Shown here piece by piece: positions 36,947-49,500 of a stretch of DNA of 64,000 nucleotides. The notes under the pieces are model-generated. The model had not been told where the DNA came from. It ran no database searches and saw nothing but the letters and a program-made list of their open reading frames with translations. A program made the position numbers and the translations under genes. The DNA is taken from the NCBI RefSeq assembly GCF_901709675.1, contig NC_051092.1, positions 1,802,491 through 1,866,490 of the forward strand, in the 5' to 3' direction. Positions within the stretch are counted from its first letter, which is position 1; each line of letters starts with the position of its first letter. This DNA comes from Syngnathus acus (taxonomy: Eukaryota > Chordata > Actinopteri > Syngnathiformes > Syngnathidae).

Positions 36947-39900
36947 CTACCTCATTTCAAGAGCGTCAGTAGTTTCTGCAGGTTTGACTTTGCCGTCCGA
37001 CTCGTTGTCCTCAGTCTCCTGGACTTTCCGGGTCACCTTTGGGCTTACGTTGGCCTTCCTGGCCATTTGAGGGCTGTGTCCTTTACGGTGCGGCTGCGGG
37101 CTGCCGGAACCTGTTGACAACTTGCGGTTAAGCAAAGGGCTCCTGGAGACCTTCACCTTGGTGCTCTGTTGCTGCTCCTGAGTCTTGAGCGGGCGCAGGC
37201 CGAGAAGTCCGCAGTAGTAGTTGCACTGGTGGACCGTTGGGAACTGTTCTAAAATTTCTGAAGAGCTTCGGTCTGTCAGGCCTTGGTAGCTGAAATACAG
37301 TGATGGAGCACTTTTATGGCGTCCATCTTTGTAGCAAGCAACCCAAACCAACTTGAGTATCATACGAACCCTTTTGTCTTGGTCGCCACTCTAATATTCG
37401 TAATCTTTGTTTCAACACCTGTAAAAAAAACAAGGACATCATAGAATCACATTTTTGCGAAGAAAAAAAAAACATCTTTATATTTTGTTTGTTCGCCTGT
37501 GAAAAACATGCATGCTTGGTTGATAGAACACTTTAAATTGTCTACAGGTGAAAGTTCCTATTTGTTTTGTTTTTAATCTACATTTCTATCTAAACTATAC
37601 GGGACAGAAAAATGAAAAGCTCCTTCACATCACTGGCGGAGCTAGGGGGGGGCTGCAGGGCCACTGCCCCCCCCACCCCGAGATATTCTTGTTGACCAAC
37701 TTCAGCTTTTTAGCCGTTCCAAATCCAATCCTTTTACCCAACCTTAGGTGAACGTAACCCAATCTGCTAAAAATGCACAGCTACCTAGCGAGTAGCATTT
37801 TTTTTTTACCTTCCATGCGGGTGATGAGTAAATTGCCATGCGTCCACTGGTGAATCCAGTGCTGGAAGGTGCTGCATTTCTGTTCCATCTCAGAAGCACT
37901 TTGCGTAACCAGGCAGCCTTTAGCATCCATCACACAGTACTTGAGGAAGATCTCCCCCAGGTCAACTTCCACTGTGGCGTACGGTACAGAGTTGGCGGGT
38001 CGATACATCAGGTATTGAGGGAGGACTCTGAAGGCACATCGCACAAAGTATGCTTACAAGAACTTAAATCAGCAACTTATTCGGGCTAGTTGTGACTCAC
38101 TCTAGTGAAAGGCCAAAGTTTTCGATGACTCTAGCTTCAGCTGCAAATATCTTACAATATTCTCGGATCATATTCTGAATTTTGCATTCCTGGCAGGAAA
38201 AGTCAAATAAGAGCAATGTGAGGTTTATTAAAAGCGATTTAACGTCCAAACGTTTTCTTTCACTTACTTGCTTGGTCATTTCGAGATTTCTTTCAATGAG
38301 GTTGTTATCCTGCTTGGTCCCGTAGGCGATTGGGTTAGGAACCTTGATGATACATGTGCTCCCGGACTCATAGACAGGATTTAGACCGTAGATGACTTTC
38401 ACTCTGCTGGCTTTATGGCCGCAACCCTCGCCGAGGTTCGCCATCTCGGTCACGATGCGGCCAAAGTACTTGTCGCCCCAGTTGCCGGAATTGGCCAGGC
38501 CTTTGGTGAACACCAGTGGTGTCATCTCGATCTCCTCTCCAACTACAGAAATTATTACAAAGTGGGAATCATTAAGAAAAAGGGCTGGAGAGCAAAACCA
38601 GAGTCTGGATTCGAACCTCAGATCTTTAAGGTCCACCATGCAGTCTACCTCTAATTCCATTTCTATCTAGCTTGGTCAGTTTGTATGTTATACCAGAACA
38701 ATAGTTACCTTCCAAATCATCTCTGAGAAGGATATCAGACATAACTGTAAAACAAAAATGGAACGTTTCAGAAAACCAATGACTTCATTGACTAGATTTA
38801 GGGTTCAAACTCTTACTATCTACGCTGAGGAGGAAATCTGTGGTGTCCGTGCCGTACTCGTTCTGGATGGTGCAGCCGTACACGCCGCAGTCTTGGCTCG
38901 CGGCCAGAACGATAGCAAGCGCCACTTGAGTTTCATCCCCTGCACTTCAAGACAACGTGCGTAAACATCAGCCCGCAGAAACAGTTGGTGGCTAGCTAAG
39001 GACACAAGGTGGCGCTATAACACAGAGGGCTGTTATGTATGGCAACACGCATGATTGTGTCATATTACAGTTCATGCGTCTAGCCAGTTTCCGTGTCACA
39101 GCTGTGAGCTTGACGGTCACATGAGCTGTAAATCCACGCACTGAGAATATGAGAATGACAGAAGGCCACGGGGTTCTCGCTGAGTATACAAATCCTCTTC
39201 CTAATCCTTGTAGAATTTTTTTTTTGTATCAGTACAGTTTTATGGCCAGTCATGCTGTCCGTGTAGCCCCTCGAATAATAACACAGAGATGCCAACAACT
39301 TGGCTATGACGTGTGCGAGGTGGCAATGACGTCCATCTACCTTCTGTTGACCTCCAGTATTTCCTCTTCGTCCCTGAACCATTTAATCGTGGAGTCGGAG
39401 AGAACATTGAAAAACTGGCACCACAACTTAAGATGTCCGGAGGCATCTGGGAAAGGCTCCCCTCTGATCTTACGGATGACCTGTGGAGCTGTTGGCACAT
39501 GGCCGCAAAAGTAAACATACACACCACTGAACAAGCCTGGAATGGAATCATCGTGTTAGCTTGCAAGCTAACATGCTAGGGCCTAGCCGTAAAAACTGTT
39601 GCCGTTGCGCTGAACGACCAAAGTTCTTACCTTTCAGTGGGTCCAACTTCTTTTCAGCAACTTTCTCCTCTTTACCAGCTTTGGTCGTCTCCTGTTTGGG
39701 CGGATCCTCCACCGCTTTGGGTACCTCTAACGTGGCCTTCCTGCGATTCATTAGAGGTGAGCGCCTCTCCATTGGAGGGGTGTTTTGTCCCACGGGAGCT
39801 TGAAGCAAAGCTGCTCTGCGAGCCTGGCTGGGTGACAAGTAGGGGGTCTCCTTCTTTTGACCTTCAAGAGCAACAACACCTGCATCCGCATCCTCTTTAG

Positions 39901-42900
39901 GTTTCGGGATGAAGATTTTGCGGCGGGCTCCCGAGGCCAACTCCTCGGGCGTGGCGGAGCGTATAAGTGAAAGACTGTCCCTTCGTTTCAATCTCGGGCT
40001 GCTTTCGCAGGACAACGATGATGTGGGCGTTAAGGACGTCGGGGTCGAGCCGCCGCTCGTGTCTTCATCCGCCTTATCGCTCTGACGGTCATCCACTGTG
40101 ATGACGGGGACCGTCATTCCAGCATCATTCTCGAGCTCCGCGGCGACTTTGGACATATATTTACGGATACTGCCGGGACTGAGGGATGGGTGAGTTGGGG
40201 GTTTGTGTGTGAGTCTCTCAACAGGGGCTTTAGTTCTGAGAAAGTCCTCAATGGTTACAGAAGTGTCAATTTTAGCCTGTTTTAAGGGTTTGGCCTTCAG
40301 GATTTCAAAGGAACTATTGTCCTCTGTGGTTCTACTTAATGGGTGGTTGCTATCATTCCTCTTCGGTTGTGCAGTTTCATTTGGCAAAGAAGACAAGTTC
40401 TCTGTTAACTTTTGATCTGTCGTTTCTTGAGTTTTTTCACACAGTTCTGTGGTGGTGCCAAGCTGTTTTACAGCCTGTGTGACCACCAAAGTTTCAGTTT
40501 CTCTCCACTCACTGGCAATGGGCTTCCTCAGTTCACTCTCATTCTCGTGACAAGTGACAGATATTGGCGGTACCACAAACAAAGGCACATTCGACATTTC
40601 TAAAGGCTGTGGAGAATCTGGAATATGCGTGTTTCGCAATTTATGATCTTCCTTGTCATCGCTGCAGGAAATATTTATTTGGGGAATAGTTGTGGAGTTG
40701 ACCAGCTGACTACCTTTCATGCTAGCCGCAATTATTTCCGTCTTGCTGTCTAACTGCTCGAGATCCGTCGCAACATCCGAGGCTGATGGCTTATTATGAT
40801 CCAGAAGTTTCTGGTTTGTTAACAAAACAGAAGAATCAATCATATCCCGGCCGATAGGTTGCGGTTTTAAATGTTTTTCTAAAATACTTGGCTCTGATTC
40901 TAGCTTTTTGAGTGCTAGCATAGTTAGCGGTAGAGTAAAGTGCTTGGCTTGAGGCTCTGTTATTTCAACTCTTGGGACAGCAATGTGTTCTGTTGCGCTT
41001 CTCGGTTCTTTGACATCTGACCCGAGTGGAACTTTTTCTGACAGACTTTGTTGTTTTGCAGTACGGTCTTTAGGCACCATGTTTGAATTTTCTTCCAAAA
41101 GACTTAATTTAGCTTCCTTATTGTCTTTCTTGTCTGCAACTGACTCCTTGTTTGGCTCATTTACTACCGCTAGTGGGTTTTTTTCTATTTCTGAAACTTT
41201 GTTGTTAGTTTCAATCGGTGGCACTTGGTCTTTAAGATTGCTCCGATTTTCTTTTCTATCTGTAAGTCGAGCATCAGTGACTCCTTCCTTTCTCATACCT
41301 TCAAACTCCTGGCTTCTAACACTCTGGTTTGGGTTTTCTTCTGCGAAAGCAGGTGTGCATTCAGACCACATTTTTAGGTCAACCACTTTGGGGGATGCAG
41401 CAGGCAGAAATTCAACATTCATTTCCTGAGTCAGCGAAACACTTTTGGTGTCCTGTTTTGAGAAATGGCTCTGTGAACTGCTTGATTCCATATCAGAGAT
41501 AAGAGTCTGATTGAGTGCTTTGATTTTCACCGTCTCTTCCAACAAAGGTGGTGTTAGTATATCAGGACGGGGTAGATGTGTTCGTTTTTTATCAGTATTG
41601 GAAGAGTTGTTTATTTCTTTGTGAGGTTTGCTCACTTTCTGTGTCGGTTGAGTTATTACAGCCACCTTGGGTTTGTTTGTATCAGGATGTGGTTCTTCCT
41701 TGTATTTCTCTTCAGTGCCCACAGATAATTTCTTGGTACGAGAGTTCACATCTTTGTCAGATCTACCCACCTTTGGTGAAGGCTGAGTAATTACAGCCAC
41801 TTTGGGTTTTATATCCGCACGAGGTTCTTCCTTTAATTTCTCTTCAGTTGCCACACAGAATTTCTTGGTAGGGTAGTTTGCATCTTTGTCAGGTTTTCCT
41901 TTTTCTGACAAAGGCGCCGTTAATACAGCCACCTTGGTTTTGTTGATATTGGGTTGGGGTAGCTCCTTGAATTTTTCTTCTGTTTCCACACATAATTTCT
42001 TGGGAGGGTAGTTGACCTCTTTGTCGGGTTTACCCTTTTCCAGCAAAGTCGGTGTTAATCCAGCCAACTCGGGTTTGTTTATATTTTGATGAGGTGGATC
42101 TTTTAATGTCACTTTATTTTCCACACATAATTTCTTGAAAGGTTTGTTCACCTCTTTGTCAGGTTTATTGTCTTTAGCCATCTTTTCAACACCTATCTCT
42201 CCCCGTTGCAAAGCCTCAGCGGGGATCACACAAAGGTGACTCGTGACCGGAGCTGAGATAACACCGGGAGGCGGCGCTTGGTTATCAAAGTTGGACGGCG
42301 GAAGGAAACTTTGGCTGTGTGGGAAACGAGGCTTATCGTCTTTTGTTGAAGATGCAGGGTGACAAGGTTGTGGTAAAGTTACCGGGGTATCTAGACATTT
42401 GTCTTCAGCCTAAAGGAAATCAAAAAGTGGTGTGTTTTATCAATCAATTCAACTAATTGATGAATACATCACCTTAAAAATACTATGTTAGCACTTTCAA
42501 TGAAAGGGAAGTGGTGTCGTATTCAGACTAAAAATAAAGCTTTGGAAGTTGAGTGTCAACACAGCAATTGATTGCGCTAAAATCATGTGAGCAAACAAAG
42601 ATAAGGGATTCGACTTTCTCCACTCAGTCAGCAGTGAGGTTTTCTATCAAAGTGTCACCAAAACAAACGGTACAGTTGGGTCCACTTTGAACCCGATGAC
42701 TTCAGTTCCTCTTTCCGCGTGTCACATGTCAATAGCTGTCAGCGCTCCTGTAAACATTAGCGCCTAGCATTCTCCGCTAATAGTTTTCAGATATTATAAT
42801 TTGTGCTCCTCCATCACTTAATATAGCTATTAAACCACTTTTAAATCAAATGTGGGTGATCAAAGAGAGTCATAATTCATTCGAATGACTTGAATACACG

Positions 42901-45900
42901 CAAGCTCAAACGCGAGGTCGGCCATTGAAAGGCAAATACCCGTTGCTATGCTAGCTGCAACGACATGGATCATAGCTCCATATTCTTCGCATATGCTAAC
43001 CAATTCCGATTCGAGAAACATCGCCTTCCTGTCGTCTACATGAGGGTTTATTCTTAGTCGCTCCTTCTCCTGCTGAGACCTGCCACAAAAGTCACTCGAC
43101 TAGCCCTCAGACACGTCGTACAAAGCCTCGGCGTAACGTGAGAACAGCCGTTGACGTTCAGGTTTCAGCAAGCCCTCTGACGCACTCCTGTCTCACTCAT
43201 TGCCCGGCCTATCTTACAGCGAGCCGTGAAGATACACAACATCCCCCACCCCCACATCTAGCGATCTACTTTTATGGTTCCTCATTTCTTTAATGTGCGC
43301 CTGCTTGGTGATGCCAGAGCGGCAAAAGCTGTTTCCGTTGGGCAGGCTGAGTCATTGCTGCTGTCATGGCTGTTGGGATTGTCTGACTGACACACCTCCG
43401 TGTAACATCCACCTAAATTCTTTTGGTCCTAGAACTTGTTTTGTTGTTGTTAATCACCAGCCAAAGCTCCAAATCAATTTCGTAGTTAAGGAGTTCACTC
43501 TTCCGGGCCTCGAATGCATTCACTATCGTGTCGGGCAAATGCTAAAAATAACTCTCAAGTCAAGTGGCAACCAGCTGCTTTTCAAGACCTCGGTACATAC
43601 CTCTGGAAGAACTTGAAGAGCGGACAGTGGTGTTTGTTGGCCTGGACGGCTGATCTTTTCACCTGCTGATACCTCCATGTTCTCCACCAGAACCGCAGCC
43701 TCCTGATTACTTTGTCCACTAGGCTCTTTTGGGCTCCCGAGGGCAATCATTGTTGACATTCCACCTTCAACTTTATTGTCTTGTGCCTTGGAGAGTTTAT
43801 TTGACGGTTGGTTTACATCCACAGATTTTGAAGGCTCTTTTGGCTCATCGGTTTCCATCGGTACAACTTGGTCCGTGTGAGCTTTGTCCACCTCCGCCCG
43901 ATGCTTCTTGGATAGTCGATATGACGGCGGTGTTTGTGATTGTGTCGATTTAGGCTGGACGGACTTAGGAAGGTGGTCATGTTCCTTCTCTTTGTTTTCA
44001 ATGTTTTCATGAGAATCCTTCTTCCCCTTCCCAAAGAGGAAATCTTTGACCGTGTGCAACATGGAGGAGAAGGATGACTGAACGTTATGATGCTCATGAT
44101 CCTTCAGAGTCTTTCTGTGATGTTTCGGGTGCTCTGTCGGATGTGATGCCTCTTTCTCCCTTTCTGAGACTAAATCTTGCTCTCTCTCTTCCTTCTCGAC
44201 TTGCAACTTCTCAAGTCTTCCTTCGTTCTCTACACTGGCATTTTCGATACCTACGTCCTGTGGATTTTCCAGTTGAGATGGGTTGTCGCTCTCTTCGGGT
44301 GTTTGTCTGTGAGTTTCGGATAAAAATTGTGCCAGACTGATTCCACCGTCATAGCAGTTTACACCTCCATTTGTTATCGTAAGGCCTCTGCTGCTGTTGC
44401 TGCCGTTTGCGGCGGTGTTAACGCCGCCGCCGTCGGTAATCTTTAGTTTCTTTTTGGCCACGAGTTCCTCAGGGGCCGGTATGTCCTTCTCCAGACTTTT
44501 GTCCAAAGGTATTGCAGAGGCTATTTCTTTGACGTCATTGGCAGCAGAGCGCAGCTGCGCCACAAATGCAGGCTCATTAACCGCCTGGCTCGGTTCTGCT
44601 GGCGGAACTGGACGTTTTCTCGGAGGTGCCTCGGGACTAACACGTGGTCCTTCTGTGGGAATATTGTCTCTGACCCCCTTCTTGTTCTGTTCTTCCAAGT
44701 CTTTACGTTTCTTCTCGGCTTTTTGCTTCAGCTTGCCGAAGAATCTCTGGTGGATCTTAAACTCGCTCATGGTGCCCACTTCCAATACCCCCGAGCAGGA
44801 GACGATACCTTTGCTATTGCTCGCTGACACCTGATAGATAGCCGCGTCATCCAATGTGCAACTGAAAAAGGAAATACTCATTACATAAATCTGCGGTCAT
44901 TTAAAAAGACTTCTCATTTGATAATTGTGCGTCACATACTTGTAAATATGCAGGGTGTGTGTTTTCCCATTTTTGTGGATCTCATATTTTGGCAGTCCGC
45001 AATAACGGTCCATTTCCATATCATCCTTATACCATTTCAGTTCCGGAGCTGGATAACCTTTAATAAATCAGCAGTTCAGAAGAATGGATGGATGTAAAAC
45101 GACATATGAAGGTTTTCAAAATGGACGTACCTGATACAACACAAGTGAACTTGACGTTACAGTTCTCCGATACAGCCTTGGACTTTAAGGTGGTCTCAAA
45201 GCACGGTTGCACGTCCTCGGTAAGCTGAGCCATAACAGTGCACAACGTACTCCTACAAGGACGCAAAAAAAGTTTTCGCTCCTGTAGCACATCAGAGGCT
45301 TCCTCACACTGTTGCAGCACATTTCATTTTCTTTAAAGGAAATTTGTTAATGGACATTCCTGGTAGTGGAGAGAGTTGGACAGAGAGATTTTTTGGGACA
45401 CCCAGGAAAACAGAAATAGCAAACGCAACATTAAAACCGATGTTGGTCACTGAGACTTAATGCAAGGCTGGACAAAACTCGCTGTTAAGACTCATGTTGG
45501 TTTCATTCTTGGGGTACACCAGATTGTGTGGTTAAGATGTTAATTTGGAGGAACGTTTGAAAAGTACGTATATTACCTCGTTGGCCCGTAGCGAGAATAC
45601 CTTGAATAGCTAGTTAGAGAAGAGGCAAATGCAAGGTTGTTAATGAATAACCGAGAGTTTTATAATGGAACTCATTGATAAAAAGTAAGCATTTGATGTC
45701 TCCCCTCTTCAACAAAACCAATTTGCATTGTTGCGCTTGGTTTTATTTTGTGTTAATTTGTACGTAGATGTTTTATCTTTACCGCTATGCACTACAAAAT
45801 GTCACAATGTGCGGATTCAAAATGCCTACCTGTTTTCTGGCCTAACATTTGAGAGATAATTATTGCGGCTTTCAGTGCGGCCATTTGAAGAGCTGCTCTC

Positions 45901-45969
45901 CTCTTCACCAAAGCTGCTGGTTCGCCCATTGGCAGAAAAAGAGCGAGTCATCGGCCTCCTGGACGTCAT
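36947..45969 (-). CDS. alpk3: Alpha-protein kinase 3 (muscle alpha-kinase)
   Basis: Cardiac/skeletal-muscle protein of the M-band and nuclear envelope; reported as a pseudokinase scaffold. About 15 coding exons on minus, about 1,900 residues. The start MTSRRPMTRSFSANGRTSSF is at 45969, followed by a probable 24-nt microexon (45577-45600). The first Ig domain spans exons 45131-45253, 44938-45056 and the head of 43601-44861 (FETTLKSKAVSENC, GYPAPELKWYKDD, DDAAIYQVSASNSKGIVSCSG). Two long disordered exons follow (43601-44861; 39631-42409); the second holds 45-residue tandem repeats and TPEELASGARRKIFIPKPK. The second Ig domain is in 39341-39531 and 38822-38942 (LKLWCQFFNVLSDSTIKWF; DCGVYGCTIQNEYGT). 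The alpha-kinase domain follows (VGEEIEMTPLVFTKGLA, KVIYGLNPVYESGSTCIIKV, REYCKIFAAEARVIENFG, CSTFQHWIHQWTHGNLLIT, GYQGLTDR, HQCNYYCGLLGL). The chain ends ALEMR. Confidence 0.93.
39002..39018 (+). promoter_or_regulatory. CTCF-like motif in alpk3 intron
   Basis: ACACAAGGTGGCGCTAT resembles the CTCF core in plus orientation. Confidence 0.3.
41560..42166 (-). repeat. 135-bp in-frame tandem repeats in alpk3
   Basis: Four units of 44-45 codons, plus a degenerate fifth, each starting KPDKEVN or a variant (KPDKDAN, RSDKDVN, KPHKEIN). They continue with KKLCVE/TEEK, a KE(E/L)P(H/Q)P segment and NKPKVAVITQP-type ends. Units differ by many substitutions, so the expansion is not recent. They lie at the N-terminal side of the long disordered exon. 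Confidence 0.93.
45577..45600 (-). CDS. alpk3: Probable 24-nt microexon of alpk3
   Basis: On minus, TATTCAAG precedes and GTAATA follows a 24-base segment. Entered in phase 2 from the ATG exon and left in phase 2 to the exon beginning GAGTACG, it adds YSRYGPTR without shifting the frame. Mammalian ALPK3 has extra residues at the same place before the STLC-like block. Confidence 0.55.
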
Positions 45970-46521
45970 TGTGCCTTGAGGTAATTCACCAAAAATGCAA
46001 AATCCACTCAACTTTAACCACCCCTACAAAATGGTTAGGAAAAACAACCTTGAGTCACGTCCTCAAGCTGGATCCTAGTTGAATTTTGTTATTCATAGAA
46101 AAGCCCCTAAAAATGGAGAAGACAGTTCATTTATATTTATATTCATGGTTGAATTACATTAATGATTGATCATACACTGCTCAATCCATGCTTGTCCTTT
46201 CTAACCAGTCAAAGTACTCGCATTGGAAATAGTTAAAAATAGTTTGAGCTATCAAATTGTAACCAAAGACAAGCGCAAAACAACGTTTCTTAAATTGACA
46301 ATTCCCATGTCGGCGTCCAAATACACACAATGAACGATCCAACTTACCTTTGTAATGTTGTCTGAGTTTCTTTGGAGCTTGTGTCTGTGAAGAAAACTTC
46401 TGGTCCGGACCTTCCTATCATAGGCGTGCATGTGTTGCCAGCAAGAGCCTATTTTTAGCGGGGCCCACAAATAGGTGCAAGAGCACATCGGATTTTCCAA
46501 AACTGAACTTCGGACTAAACA
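45970..46521. promoter_or_regulatory. Divergent promoter region of alpk3 and the paracaspase gene
   Basis: About 550 bases between two start codons facing away from each other. For alpk3 it includes a 5' UTR acceptor (ATTTTGTAG on minus, about 46020) and an upstream noncoding exon with a GTAAGT donor (46342-46347 on plus coordinates). CTATTTTTAG (46449-46458) is a perfect MEF2 site. CGGATTTTCC (46489-46498) is one base from a kappaB consensus and lies about 25 bases upstream of the first candidate paracaspase ATG. CACAAATAGG at 46467-46476 is CArG-like. Confidence 0.5.
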
Positions 46522-49500
46522 ATGAAGTGTTGTGAACAGGCTCTAAAAGAAGTGATGAAGAGAATCTGCTCTAGGGCAAATACTGCGCAAGACTTTGAAA
46601 ACATGTTTGTTGGAGAAAAGGATCAGGATGGATGCGGGTGGCCAATGACGTAAGTTGTACCCGTGTTTTGCAACACATCATGTCATGCAGCTTGAATTTC
46701 ATATCAATAAGGCAAACAAATAAAAATGTCAGGCACAACTCATTGGCTTTGGGTTAGAGCAGGGGTGTCAAACTCCTTTTTTTGGCGGGCCGCATTGTAG
46801 TCATAGCTTCTTTCGGAGGGCCATTATGACTGTCAACCCAAATAAATGTATGAGCACCTCATATTATATACAGTAAAAGCTACAAAACAATCTGACAAAT
46901 AACTCGTTTTCAAATCAGACAAGTAAAAACTGGTCAAATATTTAAAAAAAAACTGATATTATTAAAAGTGAAGACAATTTGCAATTCTAGTCATGACACA
47001 CGAATTTGATGGACAATTTGTCTTCGCGGGCCACATCAAATGATGTGGCGGGCCGTATCTGGCCCCCGGGCCTTGAGTTTGACACCTGTGGGTTAGAGAA
47101 TGACACATTAGGCTATTTTATGGTACACAAAGGCTGCACTTTCATCAATTTTACAATGTAGCATGTTTATTTATTTAAAGCTCTCTGTCAACAAACAGCA
47201 GATTTATCCGATGATAAAACATGCAATCTTATCGCTTTATTGCGTCTCTCTGTTAGCAGAACTTCTGGAAATGAATTTACCGTCATATAAAAAAATATGT
47301 CTCCCTATGCTTTTTTATTGGAGTAGAATTTTTAAACGTTGGCTCTTTTTACTGTTGACATGTATTTAGATTTGTTGCGCGCTGGTTGGTTAAGATGAAA
47401 ACAAACGTTTACCGTCATCTAATGGTAAACAAGTGGTGTTGTCTACAATTTATTGCGTTTTTTAAACAGGCTTTACGGTACAGTTCCTGTTCCAGGAAAG
47501 GGGGGAGGGTTTATTTGCAAAGATTTAAGTCATGAATTTGATGAGAAAGGAACAATCTCTGGCAGCTACTGGTGCGGTGCTCATGGCAAGTATGTAACTA
47601 ATCACCATTATCTTTGTTACTGGAAAAAAAAAATCAGTTTTAAAAAACTTTTCCACAGCTTGTCGTTGCCGCAGAAGAGCGCGGATAACTTTTTTCTTTC
47701 TTTCTTCAACATGTTCTCGATTATACAGAAACACGGTGGGCGTTTAACAATGTGACTTATTTCATTGCAGTAAATGCCGAACTCGAAGGAAAAATTTAAC
47801 CGATGGAAAGAAGGAAATGCACCGAATGATTGCTTCCATCCCCGTCATATGATGATCGGAGGTGCGCCGTTGCTTTATAATGGACACCGACTATGAGTTG
47901 CAATCACGCTGATGATAAACGAGTGCTGGATTGTTGTCTTGTTCCAGACATTGTCATAGAGCGCCAGCCTGTCTCTGTTTGTGTGCCTGCGAACTTCAAG
48001 GTGACCCTGAGCGTTCGTGCTGAGGGTGCGGGCATCCTCAAGTACCAGTGGTTCACGAATGGTGATGATGGGGAGAACGAGGTAAAAAAACAAAACAAAA
48101 AAAACAGTCAATGTCTTCATTGTGCCGCGTTTTTCTTGACTATCCCGTACTTAAAAGCAATTTTTTCTTTAACCGGTTACAGTGATCCCTCGCTACTTCG
48201 CGTTTCGTTTATCGCGGCTTCACTACCTCGCGGATTTTTTTTTTCTCCCAAATTAAAAAAACATTTAAAAGTCAAAATAAAACTTACATGTGTCTAACCT
48301 TTAGGACAATGTAGTATTGCTCCAAATGTTCGTTTACATTCCTTTAGAAGTCCGTTTTCGCGTGTTAACACGATCGCAAATTAGCATCTTTCCACTAACT
48401 CGTTAGCCTGCCCAGTACTTCTTGTTGGTTACCGTACTTTGCGGATTTCACTTATCGCGGGTGGTTTTCGGAACCAATTATCCGCGATAAACGAGGGATT
48501 ACTGTATATCCAATTTGATCAAGGTGTGTCAAAATGTTTTGCGAATTGAATTAAATATAGAACTTGTGTGAATAAGTTGAATACGTTTTTGCTTGTGTTT
48601 TGTGCCAAAGGCGAAATACCAAGTGATGCCACATTGCATCCTTCTGTGGCTTTGAAATCTCATCACATCTTGATTGTCTGTTGTATCGGGATTTGCTTTG
48701 CATCTGCCTCCCTGATGCATAAGAGAATTCTAATTATTATCCTAATGGATGTTTTTTTTTTTTTTTTTAATTAAAGGTGCACGGTGGAACACAGGCAGAT
48801 CTGATCATCAACCCCGTTAAAACTCACTGCTATGTGTGCCGGGTGAATGATAATTTTTATAACTGGGTGTTCAGTGAGTGGGTGAAAGTGAAAGTGCTGG
48901 ATATTGACGCATCAGGTATGAATGGCCACATATTTCATAGTGATCTCCACCTTTTTTCAAATCGTTGATGTTTCAACCTTTTCCCAACAGTGTCAGGTTT
49001 GCCACGCCACTGGCAGGGGAATCCCCACATTGCTATCAACCCCAAACCACAGACAGTCCAACCTGGTGCAAAAATCACACTCCGCTGCTCGGCATTTGGC
49101 AACCCGGCTCCACGTTACCAGTGGTACAGAAACGGACACGCGCTATTGAAAAACACTACCGACACGCTGCAGGTAGGATGTTTGGCAAGTGCTAATATTA
49201 TTTGTTTACCTTGTAGCTCGCTAACCGTGCCGTTTATCATGAAATGTTGGTTAATATGTAACCTGATGTTTGATGACATCACGTTCAGGCCTGTAAATGA
49301 GCTATTGTGCCCCTTGTAGATTGATCATGCCGAGGCTAAACATGAAGGAACATATCTGTGCTCAGTTTCTAACGTGCTGGAAGAAATATGGAGCGAACCC
49401 GTCCAAGTTGATATCGGTAAGAACATCCCCCTTCAGAAAAACAAACCTTGCTGTACTTTTCTCTGAAACGTCCTTAGTTTCCCTTAAAAAGTTATCTTAA

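Noticed and set aside
39548-42229. 893-codon frame as a separate intronless gene
   Set aside because: It is the body of one alpk3 exon. The frame stays open upstream to an acceptor at 42409, and the true donor is at 39631.
43729-44834. Several plus-strand open frames opposite alpk3 exon 43601-44861
   Set aside because: Shadows of the disordered alpk3 coding region; no splice logic or familiar sequence.
47771-47861. Death domain expected at the paracaspase N-terminus
   Set aside because: Looked for leucine/tryptophan-patterned helices in 46522-47861 and found none. The exons are Cys/His-rich instead, so no death domain is claimed.
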